From: Pseudochelatococcus lubricantis
Lineage (GTDB): Bacteria > Pseudomonadota > Alphaproteobacteria > Rhizobiales > Beijerinckiaceae
Reading direction: 5' to 3'
NCBI RefSeq assembly: GCF_042432495.1
Contig: NZ_JBHLXC010000001.1
Location: 310,001-374,000, forward strand
DNA length: 64,000 nucleotides
Below the pieces are notes generated by a model, which searched no databases, was not told where the DNA came from, and saw only the letters and a program-made list of their open reading frames with translations. Shown here one piece after another: positions 8,038-16,327 of this stretch (position 1 is its first letter; each line of letters opens with the position of its first letter). The position numbers and the translations under genes are program-made.

Positions 8038-8943
8038 TTGGTCCAGCCCTTCAACTGGGATCTGTTGCAGTCCTTCCTCGCCATCGCACGCACGGGGCGG
8101 CTCACGCTTGCGGCGAAGCGTCTCGGCGTCGACCACTCCACCCTGAGCCGCAGGCTGTCGGCGCTGGAGGGTGCGCTGGGCGCGACCCTGTTCGAGCGCA
8201 CCATGGCGGGCTACGCGCTCACCACGCACGGGGAACATCTGCTGCGGCACGCCGAGAGCGTGGAGAGCACGGTGATCGCGCTGCAGTCCGAACTCGCGGA
8301 CAGCCGTTCCACCGTGTCGGGCGCGGTGCGGATCGGCGCGCCGGACGGCTTCGGCACGGCCTTTCTCGCCCCCGCCGTCGGGCGTCTGTCGCAGGCACAT
8401 CCGGAACTCGACATCCAGATCGTGGCGACGCCGCGCAACTTCAGCCTGTCGCAGCGCGAGGCCGATATTGCCATCACGCTCTCGCGCCCCTCGCACGGGC
8501 GGCTGCACGCGCGGCTGCTGACGGATTACGCACTCGGGATCTTCGCGGCCGCCAGCCGGCCGGATTTGTGGCGCGACGTGGCGGGCGCCGAGGATTGCGC
8601 CGCGAAGCCCTTCATCAGCTATATCGATGACATGATCTTCACGCCGGAACTCGACTACCTGTCCTCTATCGCGCGTGACATCACGCCGCGCATCAGGAGT
8701 TCCAACCTGATCGCGCAATATCAGGCGACGGTCGCGGGCGCGGGGCTTTGCGTGCTGCCCTGCTTCCTGGCGGCGGGCGACAGCCGCCTCGTGCGCGTGC
8801 TGCCGGGCCTGCAGTTGACGCGCAGCTTCTGGCTGCTGGTGCACAGCGACATGCGCGACCTCGCGCGCATCCGCGTCACCGCCGATTTTATCGCCGACGA
8901 GGTGCGCCGCGCGAAATCGCTGTTCCTGCCCACGTCAGACTGA
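8038..8943 (+). CDS. LysR-family transcriptional regulator
   Basis: Full-length (301 aa) LysR regulator: N-terminal winged HTH with LAAKRLGVDHSTLSRRLSAL (24-43), linker helix, then a periplasmic-binding-protein-like effector domain. The start is a TTG at 8038, supported by AAGGAGA at 8024-8030 with 7-base spacing; no better ATG fits. It is divergent from the mmsA operon across a short region carrying a repeated GCATGGATTC, so control of valine catabolism is inferred. Its gene converges on the AraC gene with overlapping stop codons. Inducer unknown. Confidence 0.9.
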   Translation: MVQPFNWDLLQSFLAIARTGRLTLAAKRLGVDHSTLSRRLSALEGALGATLFERTMAGYALTTHGEHLLRHAESVESTVIALQSELADSRSTVSGAVRIGAPDGFGTAFLAPAVGRLSQAHPELDIQIVATPRNFSLSQREADIAITLSRPSHGRLHARLLTDYALGIFAAASRPDLWRDVAGAEDCAAKPFISYIDDMIFTPELDYLSSIARDITPRIRSSNLIAQYQATVAGAGLCVLPCFLAAGDSRLVRVLPGLQLTRSFWLLVHSDMRDLARIRVTADFIADEVRRAKSLFLPTSD

Positions 8944-9972
8944 CGCGGCGCCCGCGCGTTTCTGCCGGCGGTAGGCGCCCGGCGTCAGCTCCGTCCATTT
9001 GTGGAAGGCGCGGTGGAAGGCGCTCGGCTCCGCGAAGCCGAGGTCGGCGGCGATGTCGCCTATCCGCCTGTCCGTCGAGACGAGTGCGGCGAAGGCCCGG
9101 TCGCGGCGGATTTCGTCCCTCATTTCCGCGTAGCTCTCCCCCTCGCGGCGTAGGCGGCGGCGCAGGGTGGAAGGCGGCACGCGCAGGAGCTTCGCCATGC
9201 CCTCGAAATCAGGCCACAGCGCTGGCGCCATCTCGTGCAGGCGGGCGCGCACCTCGGCGTTGATGCCGGAATCGTAGCGGTAGCGGATGAGGATATTCGC
9301 CGGCGCGCGGCGCAGGAACTCCTTCAGCGCCGCCTCCGTGCGGTTGACCGGCAGGCGCAGGAAGCGCGCGTCGAAGACAAGGAGGCTCGCCGGGCAGCCG
9401 AAGGTGACAGGCGCGCCGAAGAACAGGCGGTAGTCGGCGCCGCCGCTCACCGGCTCCGGCCCGCGAAAATCCACGCGACGCAACGGCAGCCTGCGCCCGG
9501 CCAGCCAGCACGCAAGGCCGTGCAGCATGATCCAGTACGCGCGATAGGCGAAGGCGGAGCGGGCGGGAGACGTCTCGCGCAGGGTGATCGTGGCGAGGCC
9601 TTTCTCCACGGTGAGTTCCCCGCGCGGCTCGTCGATGACCAGCGTGAGGAAGCGCAGCGCGCGGCGCAGGGCGCGCTCCAGATTGGGACTGTCGAGCACC
9701 GCCCGGCCGATCATGGTGAAGCTGCCCGGCCGCATGGCCCGCGCGCCGAAGCCGAAATACTCGTCCTGCAGGGCGGCCGCGATGCCGAGCCACAGCGCGC
9801 CGTACTGGTCCGCCGTGACCTGCCCGTCCGGGCGCGACAACTCCTCCGGCGCTATCCCCGCCGCGGCGAGCACCGGGGCGACATCGAGGCCGCGCTCGCG
9901 CATCGGCTCCAGCGCTTCCAGCACGAAGCCCACCGTGATCATCCGCCGCGGCGCCTGGCTTCCCGTCTGCAT
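8935..9972 (-). CDS. AraC-family regulator (Arabinose_bd-like N-domain)
   Basis: AraC/XylS-type activator of the subclass with an N-terminal Arabinose_bd-like domain of about 200 residues and a C-terminal double HTH (from LLRVPPSTLRRRLRREGESY to RIGDIAADLGFAEPSAFHRAF). Start codon uncertain: ATGs at 9999, 9987 and 9972 are in frame; the last has GGAG 5 bases upstream and lies clear of the TGCCACA inverted repeat, so it is preferred (345 aa). It is divergent from the acyl-CoA synthetase operon, which it probably controls; relatives regulate branched or aromatic acid catabolism. The stop codon overlaps the convergent LysR stop inside one 13-bp palindrome. Confidence 0.87.
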   Translation of the reverse strand: MQTGSQAPRRMITVGFVLEALEPMRERGLDVAPVLAAAGIAPEELSRPDGQVTADQYGALWLGIAAALQDEYFGFGARAMRPGSFTMIGRAVLDSPNLERALRRALRFLTLVIDEPRGELTVEKGLATITLRETSPARSAFAYRAYWIMLHGLACWLAGRRLPLRRVDFRGPEPVSGGADYRLFFGAPVTFGCPASLLVFDARFLRLPVNRTEAALKEFLRRAPANILIRYRYDSGINAEVRARLHEMAPALWPDFEGMAKLLRVPPSTLRRRLRREGESYAEMRDEIRRDRAFAALVSTDRRIGDIAADLGFAEPSAFHRAFHKWTELTPGAYRRQKRAGAASV

Positions 9973-9988
9973 CCCGTCTCCAGCCATG

Positions 9989-10050
9989 CGATGTGGCAAA
10001 ACCGATCACATCATTCCATCAGGTTCAGTCATTGAATGCCACATCGTTGC
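9989..10050. promoter_or_regulatory. Candidate AraC operator: CGATGTGGCA...TGCCACATCG
   Basis: Perfect 10-bp inverted repeat, arms 9989-9998 and 10037-10046, 38 bases apart, in the divergent region of the AraC and acyl-CoA synthetase genes. The right arm reads TGCCACATCGTTGC; a close relative, TGCCACAATGGTTGC, lies beside the second AraC gene at 33126-33140. Confidence 0.5.
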
Positions 10051-10143
10051 GCGATAGCACAGTGGCAATCAGAAGTTTTACGTGTGACTATTCCCGGCGG
10101 CACACGTCGAACAATAAACACCATAAGATGGGAGGCCAGTATC

Positions 10144-11817
10144 GTGGTTCAGCAAACCAGCCCCTTTGAGCGCGATTACGCGCAGGCCTACGCGGCTTTC
10201 GATCTGGACGCGGAGGCCGCGACGCTGGCGGGGAGTCTCGCCGGCGGCATCAACGCCTGCGTCGAGACGATCGACCGCTACGCCGATACCGGCCGCGTCG
10301 CCTTCTACTGGGAAAGCCAGGACGGGCGCTCGGCGCAATACACCTTCGCGGAATTGCAGGCGCTGTCGGCGCGGTTCGCCAATTTCCTGACGGCGCACGG
10401 CATCGGGGCCGGCGACGTGGTGGCGGGCCTGCTGCCGCGCACGCCCGATCTGCTGGTCACCATCCTCGGCGCCTGGCGGGCGGGCGCCGTCTATCAGCCG
10501 TTGTTCACCGCCTTCGGCCCCAAGGCGATCGAGCACCGCCTGCGCACCAGCGGCGCGAAGCTCGTCGTCACCGACAAGGCGAACCGGGCGAAGCTCGACG
10601 AGGTCGAGGGGCTCGCGTTCAAGATCGCGCAGGTGTCTGCCGACGCGCCGCTTCCGGCGGGCGACATCGACCTCGGGACGGAGCTAGACCGGCAGTCGGA
10701 GACCTTCGCGCCGGTGCTGCGTCGCGGCAGCGATCTCTTCCTGCTGATGTCCACGTCGGGCACCACCGGCCTGCCCAAAGGCGTGCCGGTGCCGCTCGAT
10801 GCGTTGCTGAGCTTTGCCGACTACATGCGCGAGTCGGTCGACCTGCGGCCCGACGACGTATTCTGGAACATCGCCGATCCGGGATGGGCCTATGGCCTTT
10901 ACTACGCCGTCACCGGGCCGCTTCTCCTCGGCCATGCCACGATGTTCTACGATGGCGGTTTCACGGTGAAGGATACCTACCGCGTCATCAAGAAGCATGG
11001 CGTCACCAATCTCGCGGGATCCCCCACCGCCTTCCGCCTGCTGATCGCGGCGGGGCCGGAGGAGGCGGCGGTCGTCAAGGGCCAGTTGCGCGCCGTCAGC
11101 AGCGCGGGCGAGCCGCTCAACCCCGAGGTGATCCGCTGGTTCGCCGAGCATCTCGACGCGCCGATCTACGATCACTACGGCCAGACGGAACTCGGCATGG
11201 TGGTCTGCAACCATCATCGCCTCAAGCACACCGTGCATCCGGGCTCCGCCGGGGTGCCGCTGCCGGGATACCGGGTCGCCATCCTCGACGAGAACCACAA
11301 GGAGCTGCCGCCGCACACGCCCGGCGTTCTCGCGGTCGATATCGCGCGCTCGCCGCTGCTGTGGTTCACCGGCTACCTCAACCAGCCTACCCCGTCCATC
11401 GTCGACGGCTACTATCTCACCGGCGACGTGATGGAAATGTCCGAGGACGGCAGCGTCGCCTTCGTCGGCCGCTCTGACGATGTGATCACGTCCTCGGGCT
11501 ACCGTATCGGCCCGTTCGACGTGGAAAGCGCTCTCATCGAGCATCCCGCGGTTGTGGAAACGGCCGTCGTCGGCAAGCCGGACCCGGAGCGCACGGAGAT
11601 CGTCAAGGCATTCGTGGTGCTGTCGGACAAGTATGCGCCGTCGGACGAGCTGGCGGAGGAGCTGCGCCAGTATGTGCGCAAGCGCCTCTCGGCCCACGCC
11701 TATCCGCGCGAGATCGAATTCGTCAATGAGTTGCCGAAAACGCCGAGCGGCAAGCTGCAGCGCTTCATCCTGCGCAATCAGGAGATCGCCAGGGCGAAAG
11801 AAAAACAGGGCGCGTGA
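10144..11817 (+). CDS. AMP-forming acyl-CoA synthetase (ACSM/acetyl-CoA synthetase-like)
   Basis: Adenylates a carboxylic acid with ATP and transfers it to CoA. Seen: P-loop STSGTTGLPKG (203-213), YDHYGQTELG, GYYLTGDV, hinge GRSDDVITSSGYRIGP and catalytic lysine K537 in PSGKLQR. The GTG at 10144 is chosen: GGGAGG at 10130-10135 is 8 bases upstream and the in-frame extension to 10036 runs through the operator. Product 557 aa, resembling medium- or branched-chain acyl-CoA synthetases more than acetyl-CoA synthetase, but chain length cannot be read from sequence. First gene of a plus-strand operon with HSD10-like, thiolase, acyl-CoA dehydrogenase and racemase genes; presumably supplies their acyl-CoA. 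Confidence 0.9.
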   Translation: MVQQTSPFERDYAQAYAAFDLDAEAATLAGSLAGGINACVETIDRYADTGRVAFYWESQDGRSAQYTFAELQALSARFANFLTAHGIGAGDVVAGLLPRTPDLLVTILGAWRAGAVYQPLFTAFGPKAIEHRLRTSGAKLVVTDKANRAKLDEVEGLAFKIAQVSADAPLPAGDIDLGTELDRQSETFAPVLRRGSDLFLLMSTSGTTGLPKGVPVPLDALLSFADYMRESVDLRPDDVFWNIADPGWAYGLYYAVTGPLLLGHATMFYDGGFTVKDTYRVIKKHGVTNLAGSPTAFRLLIAAGPEEAAVVKGQLRAVSSAGEPLNPEVIRWFAEHLDAPIYDHYGQTELGMVVCNHHRLKHTVHPGSAGVPLPGYRVAILDENHKELPPHTPGVLAVDIARSPLLWFTGYLNQPTPSIVDGYYLTGDVMEMSEDGSVAFVGRSDDVITSSGYRIGPFDVESALIEHPAVVETAVVGKPDPERTEIVKAFVVLSDKYAPSDELAEELRQYVRKRLSAHAYPREIEFVNELPKTPSGKLQRFILRNQEIARAKEKQGA

Positions 11818-11835
11818 GCGAAAAGGGAAATCGAC

Positions 11836-12603
11836 ATGCAGATCAGCGATCGGGTTTTTCTGGTCACCGGCGGCGCCTCCGGGCTCGGCGCGTCCGTCGC
11901 GCGCCATCTCGCCGCGCGGGAGGGCAAGGTGGTGATTGCCGATGTCAGCGACGCTGCGGGTGCCGCCATCGTGGCGGAACTCGGCAACAACGCCCGCTTC
12001 GCGCGCACCGACGTGACCGACGCGGCGCAGGCGCAGGCCGCGGTACAGCTTGCCGTCGACGCTTTCGGCCGCCTCGATGCTCTCGTGAGCTGCGCGGGCG
12101 TGGCGCCCAGCGAGCGGGTCGTCGGCCGGCAGGGGCCGCATGCGCTGGAGAGCTTCGCCCGCGTCGTCAGCATCAACCTGATCGGCACCTTCAACGTGCT
12201 GCGGCTTGCGGCGGAGGCCATCGCCCGCAACGAGCCGGGCGAGGACGGCGAGCGCGGCGTGATCGTCAACACCGCTTCCGTCGCGGCCTTCGACGGGCAG
12301 ATCGGGCAGGCGGCCTATGCGGCCTCCAAGGCCGGCGTCGCCGGCCTCACGCTGCCCGTGGCGCGTGAACTGGCGCGCTTCGGCATCCGCGTCGCCACCA
12401 TCGCCCCCGGTGTGTTCGAGACGCCGATGATGGCAGCGATGTCCGAGGAGGTGCGCACCTCGCTGGGCAACACGGTGCCGTTTCCGCAGCGCCTCGGCAA
12501 GCCGGACGAATTCGCGGCCCTCGTGCAGCACATCATCGAGAACCGCTATCTGAACGGCGAGGTCATCCGCCTCGACGGCGCGCTGCGCATGGCAGCGAAG
12601 TGA
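11836..12603 (+). CDS. Short-chain dehydrogenase, HSD10-type 3-hydroxyacyl-CoA dehydrogenase
   Basis: NAD-dependent SDR of 255 residues closest in layout to type II 3-hydroxyacyl-CoA / 2-methyl-3-hydroxybutyryl-CoA dehydrogenase (HSD17B10), the isoleucine-pathway enzyme. Seen: TGGASGLG (11-18), NAG-loop variant SCAG (85-88), and the catalytic set S148, Y161, K165 (YAASK). The NEPGEDGERGVIVNTASVAA stretch and the C-terminal LNGEVIRLDGALRM are characteristic of the HSD10 group. It starts 18 bases after the acyl-CoA synthetase and is followed, after a repeat-bearing gap, by a thiolase that could cleave its 2-methylacetoacetyl-CoA product. Confidence 0.9.
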   Translation: MQISDRVFLVTGGASGLGASVARHLAAREGKVVIADVSDAAGAAIVAELGNNARFARTDVTDAAQAQAAVQLAVDAFGRLDALVSCAGVAPSERVVGRQGPHALESFARVVSINLIGTFNVLRLAAEAIARNEPGEDGERGVIVNTASVAAFDGQIGQAAYAASKAGVAGLTLPVARELARFGIRVATIAPGVFETPMMAAMSEEVRTSLGNTVPFPQRLGKPDEFAALVQHIIENRYLNGEVIRLDGALRMAAK

Positions 12604-12616
12604 CGGCATAACGCCG

Positions 12617-12664
12617 GAGCGCATTCCTGCCAGATGGAAGCATCCGATTGACGGGAATTCGCTC
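12617..12664. repeat. Imperfect intergenic inverted repeat
   Basis: GAGCGCATTCC (12617-12627) pairs with GGAATTCGCTC (12654-12664) with one mismatch, in the 139-base gap between the SDR and thiolase genes. The sequence style (GAGCG ends, later AAGGAATTGGAGC) matches the dispersed hairpin repeats elsewhere in the window. Confidence 0.5.
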
Positions 12665-12742
12665 GGAATCCAAGGAATTGGAGCATGTCAGCGTTTCCGT
12701 GAAACAATGGCATGCTTCCGGGCAGACTCGGGAGGAACAGTC

Positions 12743-13933
12743 ATGACAACACAGGATCCGGTCGTCATCGCGGGCTACGCACGCACGCCGATGGGCGGTT
12801 TTCAAGGCGATTTCAAGGATGTGACGGCCTCGCAGCTCGGCGCCGAGGCGATCCGCGCGGCGTTGTCGCGCGCCGGCGTGGGCGGGGAAACGGTCGAGGA
12901 AGTCGTCTTCGGCTGCGTTCTTCCGGCCGGGCAGGGGCAGGCGCCCGCCCGCCAGGCGACACTCGGCGCGGGCCTGCCGCTGTCGACGGGCGCGACCACC
13001 GTCAACAAGATGTGCGGCTCGGGCATGAAGGCCGCCATGTTCGCCCACGACCTCATCCTCGCCGGCAGCGCGACGGTGGCGGTTGCCGGCGGCATGGAGA
13101 GCATGAGCAACGCGCCCTATCTGCTCGACCGCGCCCGCGCCGGCTACCGCATGGGCCACGGCAAGGTCATCGACCACATGTTCCTCGACGGTCTTGAGGA
13201 CGCCTACGACAGGGGGCGCCTGATGGGCACCTTCGCGGAAGACTGCGCGGAGGCCTACCAGTTCACGCGCGAGGCGCAGGATGCGTTCGCCATCGGCTCG
13301 CTGACGAAGGCGCAGAAGGCCATTACCGATGGTCTGTTCCGCGACGAGATCGTGCCCGTGACGGTGAAGGCCGGCAAGGCGGAGCGCCTCGTTTCGGACG
13401 ATGAACAGCCGCCGAAGGCGAAGCTCGACAAGATTCCGACGCTGCGCGCCGCCTTCCGCGAGGGCGGCACGGTGACGGCGGCGAACTCTTCCTCCATTTC
13501 GGACGGGGCGGCGGCGCTGGTGCTGCTGCGTCTGTCGGAAGCGGAAAAGCGTGGCCTGACGCCGCTCGCCGCCATTCGCGGCCACAGCACCCACGCACAT
13601 GCGCCGAACCTGTTTCCGACCGCGCCCATCGGCGCCATCGAAAAGCTCTTCGAGCGCACCGGCTGGTCGAAGGACGACGTCGACCTTTACGAGATCAACG
13701 AGGCGTTCGCGGTCGTCGCCATGGCGGCGATCCACGACCTCGGTCTCGATCCCGACAAGGTCAACATTCACGGCGGCGCCTGTGCGCTCGGCCATCCCAT
13801 CGGCGCCTCGGGCGCGCGCGTGATCGTCACCCTGCTCGGCGCGCTGAAGACGCGCGGCCTGAAGCGCGGCGTCGCGTCGCTGTGCATCGGCGGCGGCGAG
13901 GCGACGGCGATCGCGGTCGAACGGCTGAACTGA
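12743..13933 (+). CDS. Acetyl-CoA C-acyltransferase (thiolase)
   Basis: Thiolase that cleaves 3-oxoacyl-CoA with CoA (here plausibly 2-methylacetoacetyl-CoA to propionyl-CoA and acetyl-CoA). Nucleophile C91 in NKMCGSGMKA, H351 in CALGHPIGASGAR and C381 in LCIGGGEATA are all present. The ATG at 12743 has GGGAGGAA 5-12 bases upstream; the product is 396 residues, as expected for a degradative or biosynthetic thiolase. It is followed 23 bases later by an acyl-CoA dehydrogenase, forming a compact beta-oxidation set with the upstream SDR. A pure acetoacetyl-CoA thiolase role is the main alternative. Confidence 0.93.
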   Translation: MTTQDPVVIAGYARTPMGGFQGDFKDVTASQLGAEAIRAALSRAGVGGETVEEVVFGCVLPAGQGQAPARQATLGAGLPLSTGATTVNKMCGSGMKAAMFAHDLILAGSATVAVAGGMESMSNAPYLLDRARAGYRMGHGKVIDHMFLDGLEDAYDRGRLMGTFAEDCAEAYQFTREAQDAFAIGSLTKAQKAITDGLFRDEIVPVTVKAGKAERLVSDDEQPPKAKLDKIPTLRAAFREGGTVTAANSSSISDGAAALVLLRLSEAEKRGLTPLAAIRGHSTHAHAPNLFPTAPIGAIEKLFERTGWSKDDVDLYEINEAFAVVAMAAIHDLGLDPDKVNIHGGACALGHPIGASGARVIVTLLGALKTRGLKRGVASLCIGGGEATAIAVERLN

Positions 13934-13956
13934 CGCCGGAGAAGGGGGAGGACATC

Positions 13957-15084
13957 ATGATCCTGACGGAAGACCAACTCGCCATTCAGGAGGCCGCGCG
14001 CAGCTTCGCGCAGGAGCGGCTGAAGCCCTTCGCGGAGGAATGGGACCGCAAGCACGAGTTTCCGCGCGATGCGATCCGGGAACTCGGGGAACTCGGCTTC
14101 CTCGGCATGCTGCTGCCGGAGGAATACGGCGGTTCCGACACCGGGCAGGTGGCGTATGCGCTCGCCGTGGAGGAAATCGCCGCCGGCTGCGGGCCGATTT
14201 CCACCATCATGAGCGTGCATTCGTCCGTGGGCTGCATGCCGATCTACCGTTACGGCACGGAGGAGCAGAAGCAGCGCTTCCTGCCGGCGCTGGCGAGCGG
14301 TGAGGCCATCGGCGGCTTCGCGCTCACCGAGCCTCAGGCGGGCTCCGACGCCAGCGCGCTGAAGACGCGCGCCGTGAAGGACGGCGAATACTATGTGATC
14401 AACGGTTCAAAGCAGTTCATCACCTCGGGCAGGAACGGCAGGACGATCATCGTATTCGCGGTGACGAATCCGGAGGCGGGCAAGAAGGGCATCAGCGCCT
14501 TCATCGTGCCCACCGACACCCCCGGCTACGAAGTCGTGCGGGTGGAGCTAAAGCTCGGCCAGCATCTGTCCGACACGTGCCAGCTCGCCTTCAACGACAT
14601 GCGCATCCACGAGAGCCTGCTGCTCGGCAAGGAAGGGCAGGGCTACGCCATCGCCCTGTCCAATCTGGAGGGCGGGCGCATCGGCATCGCCGCGCAGTCG
14701 GTCGGCATGGCGCGGGCGGCCTTCGAGGCGGCGCGCGACTATGCGCGCGACCGGGTGGCCTTCGGCAAGCCGATCATCGAGCATCAGGCCGTCGCTTTCC
14801 GCCTGGCAGACATGGCGACGCGGATCGAGGCGGCGCGCCAGCTCGTGCTCTCGGCCGCGGCGCTGAAGGAGGCGGGCCTGCCTTGCCTGAAACAGGCGAG
14901 CATGGCCAAACTCTTCGCCTCGGAAATCGCGGAAAGGGTCTGCTCGGACGCCATTCAGATCCACGGCGGATATGGCTATCTGGCGGATTTCCCGGTCGAG
15001 CGCATTTACCGCGATGTGCGCGTATGCCAGATATACGAGGGCACGAGCGACGTGCAGCGCATCGTTATCGCCCGCGACCTGTGA
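13957..15084 (+). CDS. Acyl-CoA dehydrogenase, short/branched-chain type
   Basis: FAD-dependent alpha,beta-dehydrogenation of acyl-CoA, passing electrons to electron-transfer flavoprotein. Seen: FAD/substrate motif GFALTEPQAGSDA, QFITSG, C-terminal IHGGYGYLADFPVERIYRDVR, and the catalytic glutamate E361 in IYEGTSDVQR, the position used by short-chain and short/branched-chain enzymes (isovaleryl-CoA dehydrogenase uses a different one). 375 residues from the ATG at 13957, behind GGGGGAGG. Together with the adjacent SDR and thiolase, 2-methylbutyryl-CoA is a reasonable substrate; butyryl- or isobutyryl-CoA cannot be excluded. Confidence 0.92.
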   Translation: MILTEDQLAIQEAARSFAQERLKPFAEEWDRKHEFPRDAIRELGELGFLGMLLPEEYGGSDTGQVAYALAVEEIAAGCGPISTIMSVHSSVGCMPIYRYGTEEQKQRFLPALASGEAIGGFALTEPQAGSDASALKTRAVKDGEYYVINGSKQFITSGRNGRTIIVFAVTNPEAGKKGISAFIVPTDTPGYEVVRVELKLGQHLSDTCQLAFNDMRIHESLLLGKEGQGYAIALSNLEGGRIGIAAQSVGMARAAFEAARDYARDRVAFGKPIIEHQAVAFRLADMATRIEAARQLVLSAAALKEAGLPCLKQASMAKLFASEIAERVCSDAIQIHGGYGYLADFPVERIYRDVRVCQIYEGTSDVQRIVIARDL

Positions 15085-15094
15085 GGAGACCGGC

Positions 15095-16249
15095 ATGAAC
15101 GGACCGTTGACCGGGGTGAGGATCGTCGAGATGGTCGGCCTCGGGCCGGGGCCGTTCGCCGCGATGATGCTGGCGGACATGGGTGCGGACGTGATCCGCA
15201 TCCATCCGAAGAACGCGCGCCCGGCGCTGTCGTTCCTCAATGGACCCTACGACCTGCTGGCGCGCGGGCGGCCCTCCATCGCCATCGATGCGAAGTCGGA
15301 GGCGGGGCGGGAGGCGCTGTTCGCCTTGATCGGAGGGGCTGATGCGCTGATCGAGGGCTTTCGCCCGGGCGTCATGGAGCGCCTCGGGCTGGGGCCGGAT
15401 GTGGTGCTCGCGTGCAACCCGCGCCTCGTCTACGGCCGCATGACGGGCTGGGGACAGACGGGCAGGCTCGCGAAAACGGCCGGGCATGACATCAACTATC
15501 TGGCGCTCACCGGCGCGCTCAACGCCATCGGCGCGCAGGGCGGGCCGCCCGCCATCCCGCTCAATCTCGTGGCCGATCTGGGCGGCGGCGGCATGTATCT
15601 CGCCTTCGGCGTCGTCTGCGCGCTGCTGGAGGCGCGCGGGTCCGGCCAGGGGCAGGTCGTGGATGCGGCCATGGTCGACGGTGTGGCGGCCCTTTCCGCC
15701 ATGATCTTCGGCATGCGCCAGGCCGGGCTGTGGAGCGGCGGGCGCGGCGAGAACCAGCTTGACGGCGGCGCGCATTATTACGGCGTCTACGAATGCGCGG
15801 ACGGGAAGTGGCTCAGTATCGGCGCTATCGAGCCGCAGTTCTATGCGAAGTTTCTGGAGCTGGCCGGGCTGAGGATCGAGGACTTCGCCGAGCAGGATAA
15901 CCAGGAGCTGTGGTCCGTCTACCGCGAGAAGATCGCCGCCTGCATCCGCGAGAAGACGCGGGACGAATGGGCGGCGATCTACGACGGCACGGATTGCTGC
16001 GTGGCGCCGGTGCTGGACTGGGAAGAGGCGCCTGCGTATCCCCATTACAGGGACCGCGAAACTTTCGTTGAAATTGAAGGGGTTACGCAGCCCGCGCCCG
16101 CGCCGCGCTTCAGCCGGACGCCGGGCAGGGTGTCCGGCCCTCCGTCCCGCCCGGTGGACGGCGCGGGACCGGAGGGGGAAGAGCTTCTCAGGCGATGGGG
16201 CGTGCCGGAAGAGCGGATCGCGGCGCTGCGTGAAAACGCGGGTGCCTGA
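15095..16249 (+). CDS. Alpha-methylacyl-CoA racemase (CaiB/BaiF family)
   Basis: Family III CoA-transferase fold protein of 384 residues, racemising 2-methylacyl-CoA thioesters so that stereospecific acyl-CoA dehydrogenases can use both epimers. The acid/base pair is visible: H131 (TAGHDINYLALTGAL) and D161 (NLVADLGGGG), spaced 30 residues apart as in the mycobacterial racemase (H126/D156). The ATG at 15095 has GAGGAG 6 bases upstream, the SD overlapping the acyl-CoA dehydrogenase stop. As last gene of the operon it fits a pathway for 2-methyl-branched acyl-CoAs; a true CoA-transferase activity is the alternative. Confidence 0.9.
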   Translation: MNGPLTGVRIVEMVGLGPGPFAAMMLADMGADVIRIHPKNARPALSFLNGPYDLLARGRPSIAIDAKSEAGREALFALIGGADALIEGFRPGVMERLGLGPDVVLACNPRLVYGRMTGWGQTGRLAKTAGHDINYLALTGALNAIGAQGGPPAIPLNLVADLGGGGMYLAFGVVCALLEARGSGQGQVVDAAMVDGVAALSAMIFGMRQAGLWSGGRGENQLDGGAHYYGVYECADGKWLSIGAIEPQFYAKFLELAGLRIEDFAEQDNQELWSVYREKIAACIREKTRDEWAAIYDGTDCCVAPVLDWEEAPAYPHYRDRETFVEIEGVTQPAPAPRFSRTPGRVSGPPSRPVDGAGPEGEELLRRWGVPEERIAALRENAGA

Positions 16250-16267
16250 CGCCCCGGCGGTCATCGC

Positions 16268-16327
16268 AAAAAATTTGCCGGCGAAACCTCCCGTTCGGAG
16301 AAAATTCGCCGGCTTTTCTTTTTATTT
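16268..16327. terminator. Bidirectional intrinsic terminator
   Basis: GCCGGCGAA (16277-16285) pairs with TTCGCCGGC (16305-16313). The plus strand continues TTTTCTTTTTATTT; the minus strand continues AAATTTTTT. It serves the convergent racemase and PaaK-like genes; the plus-strand T-tract extends over the latter's stop codon. Confidence 0.85.
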
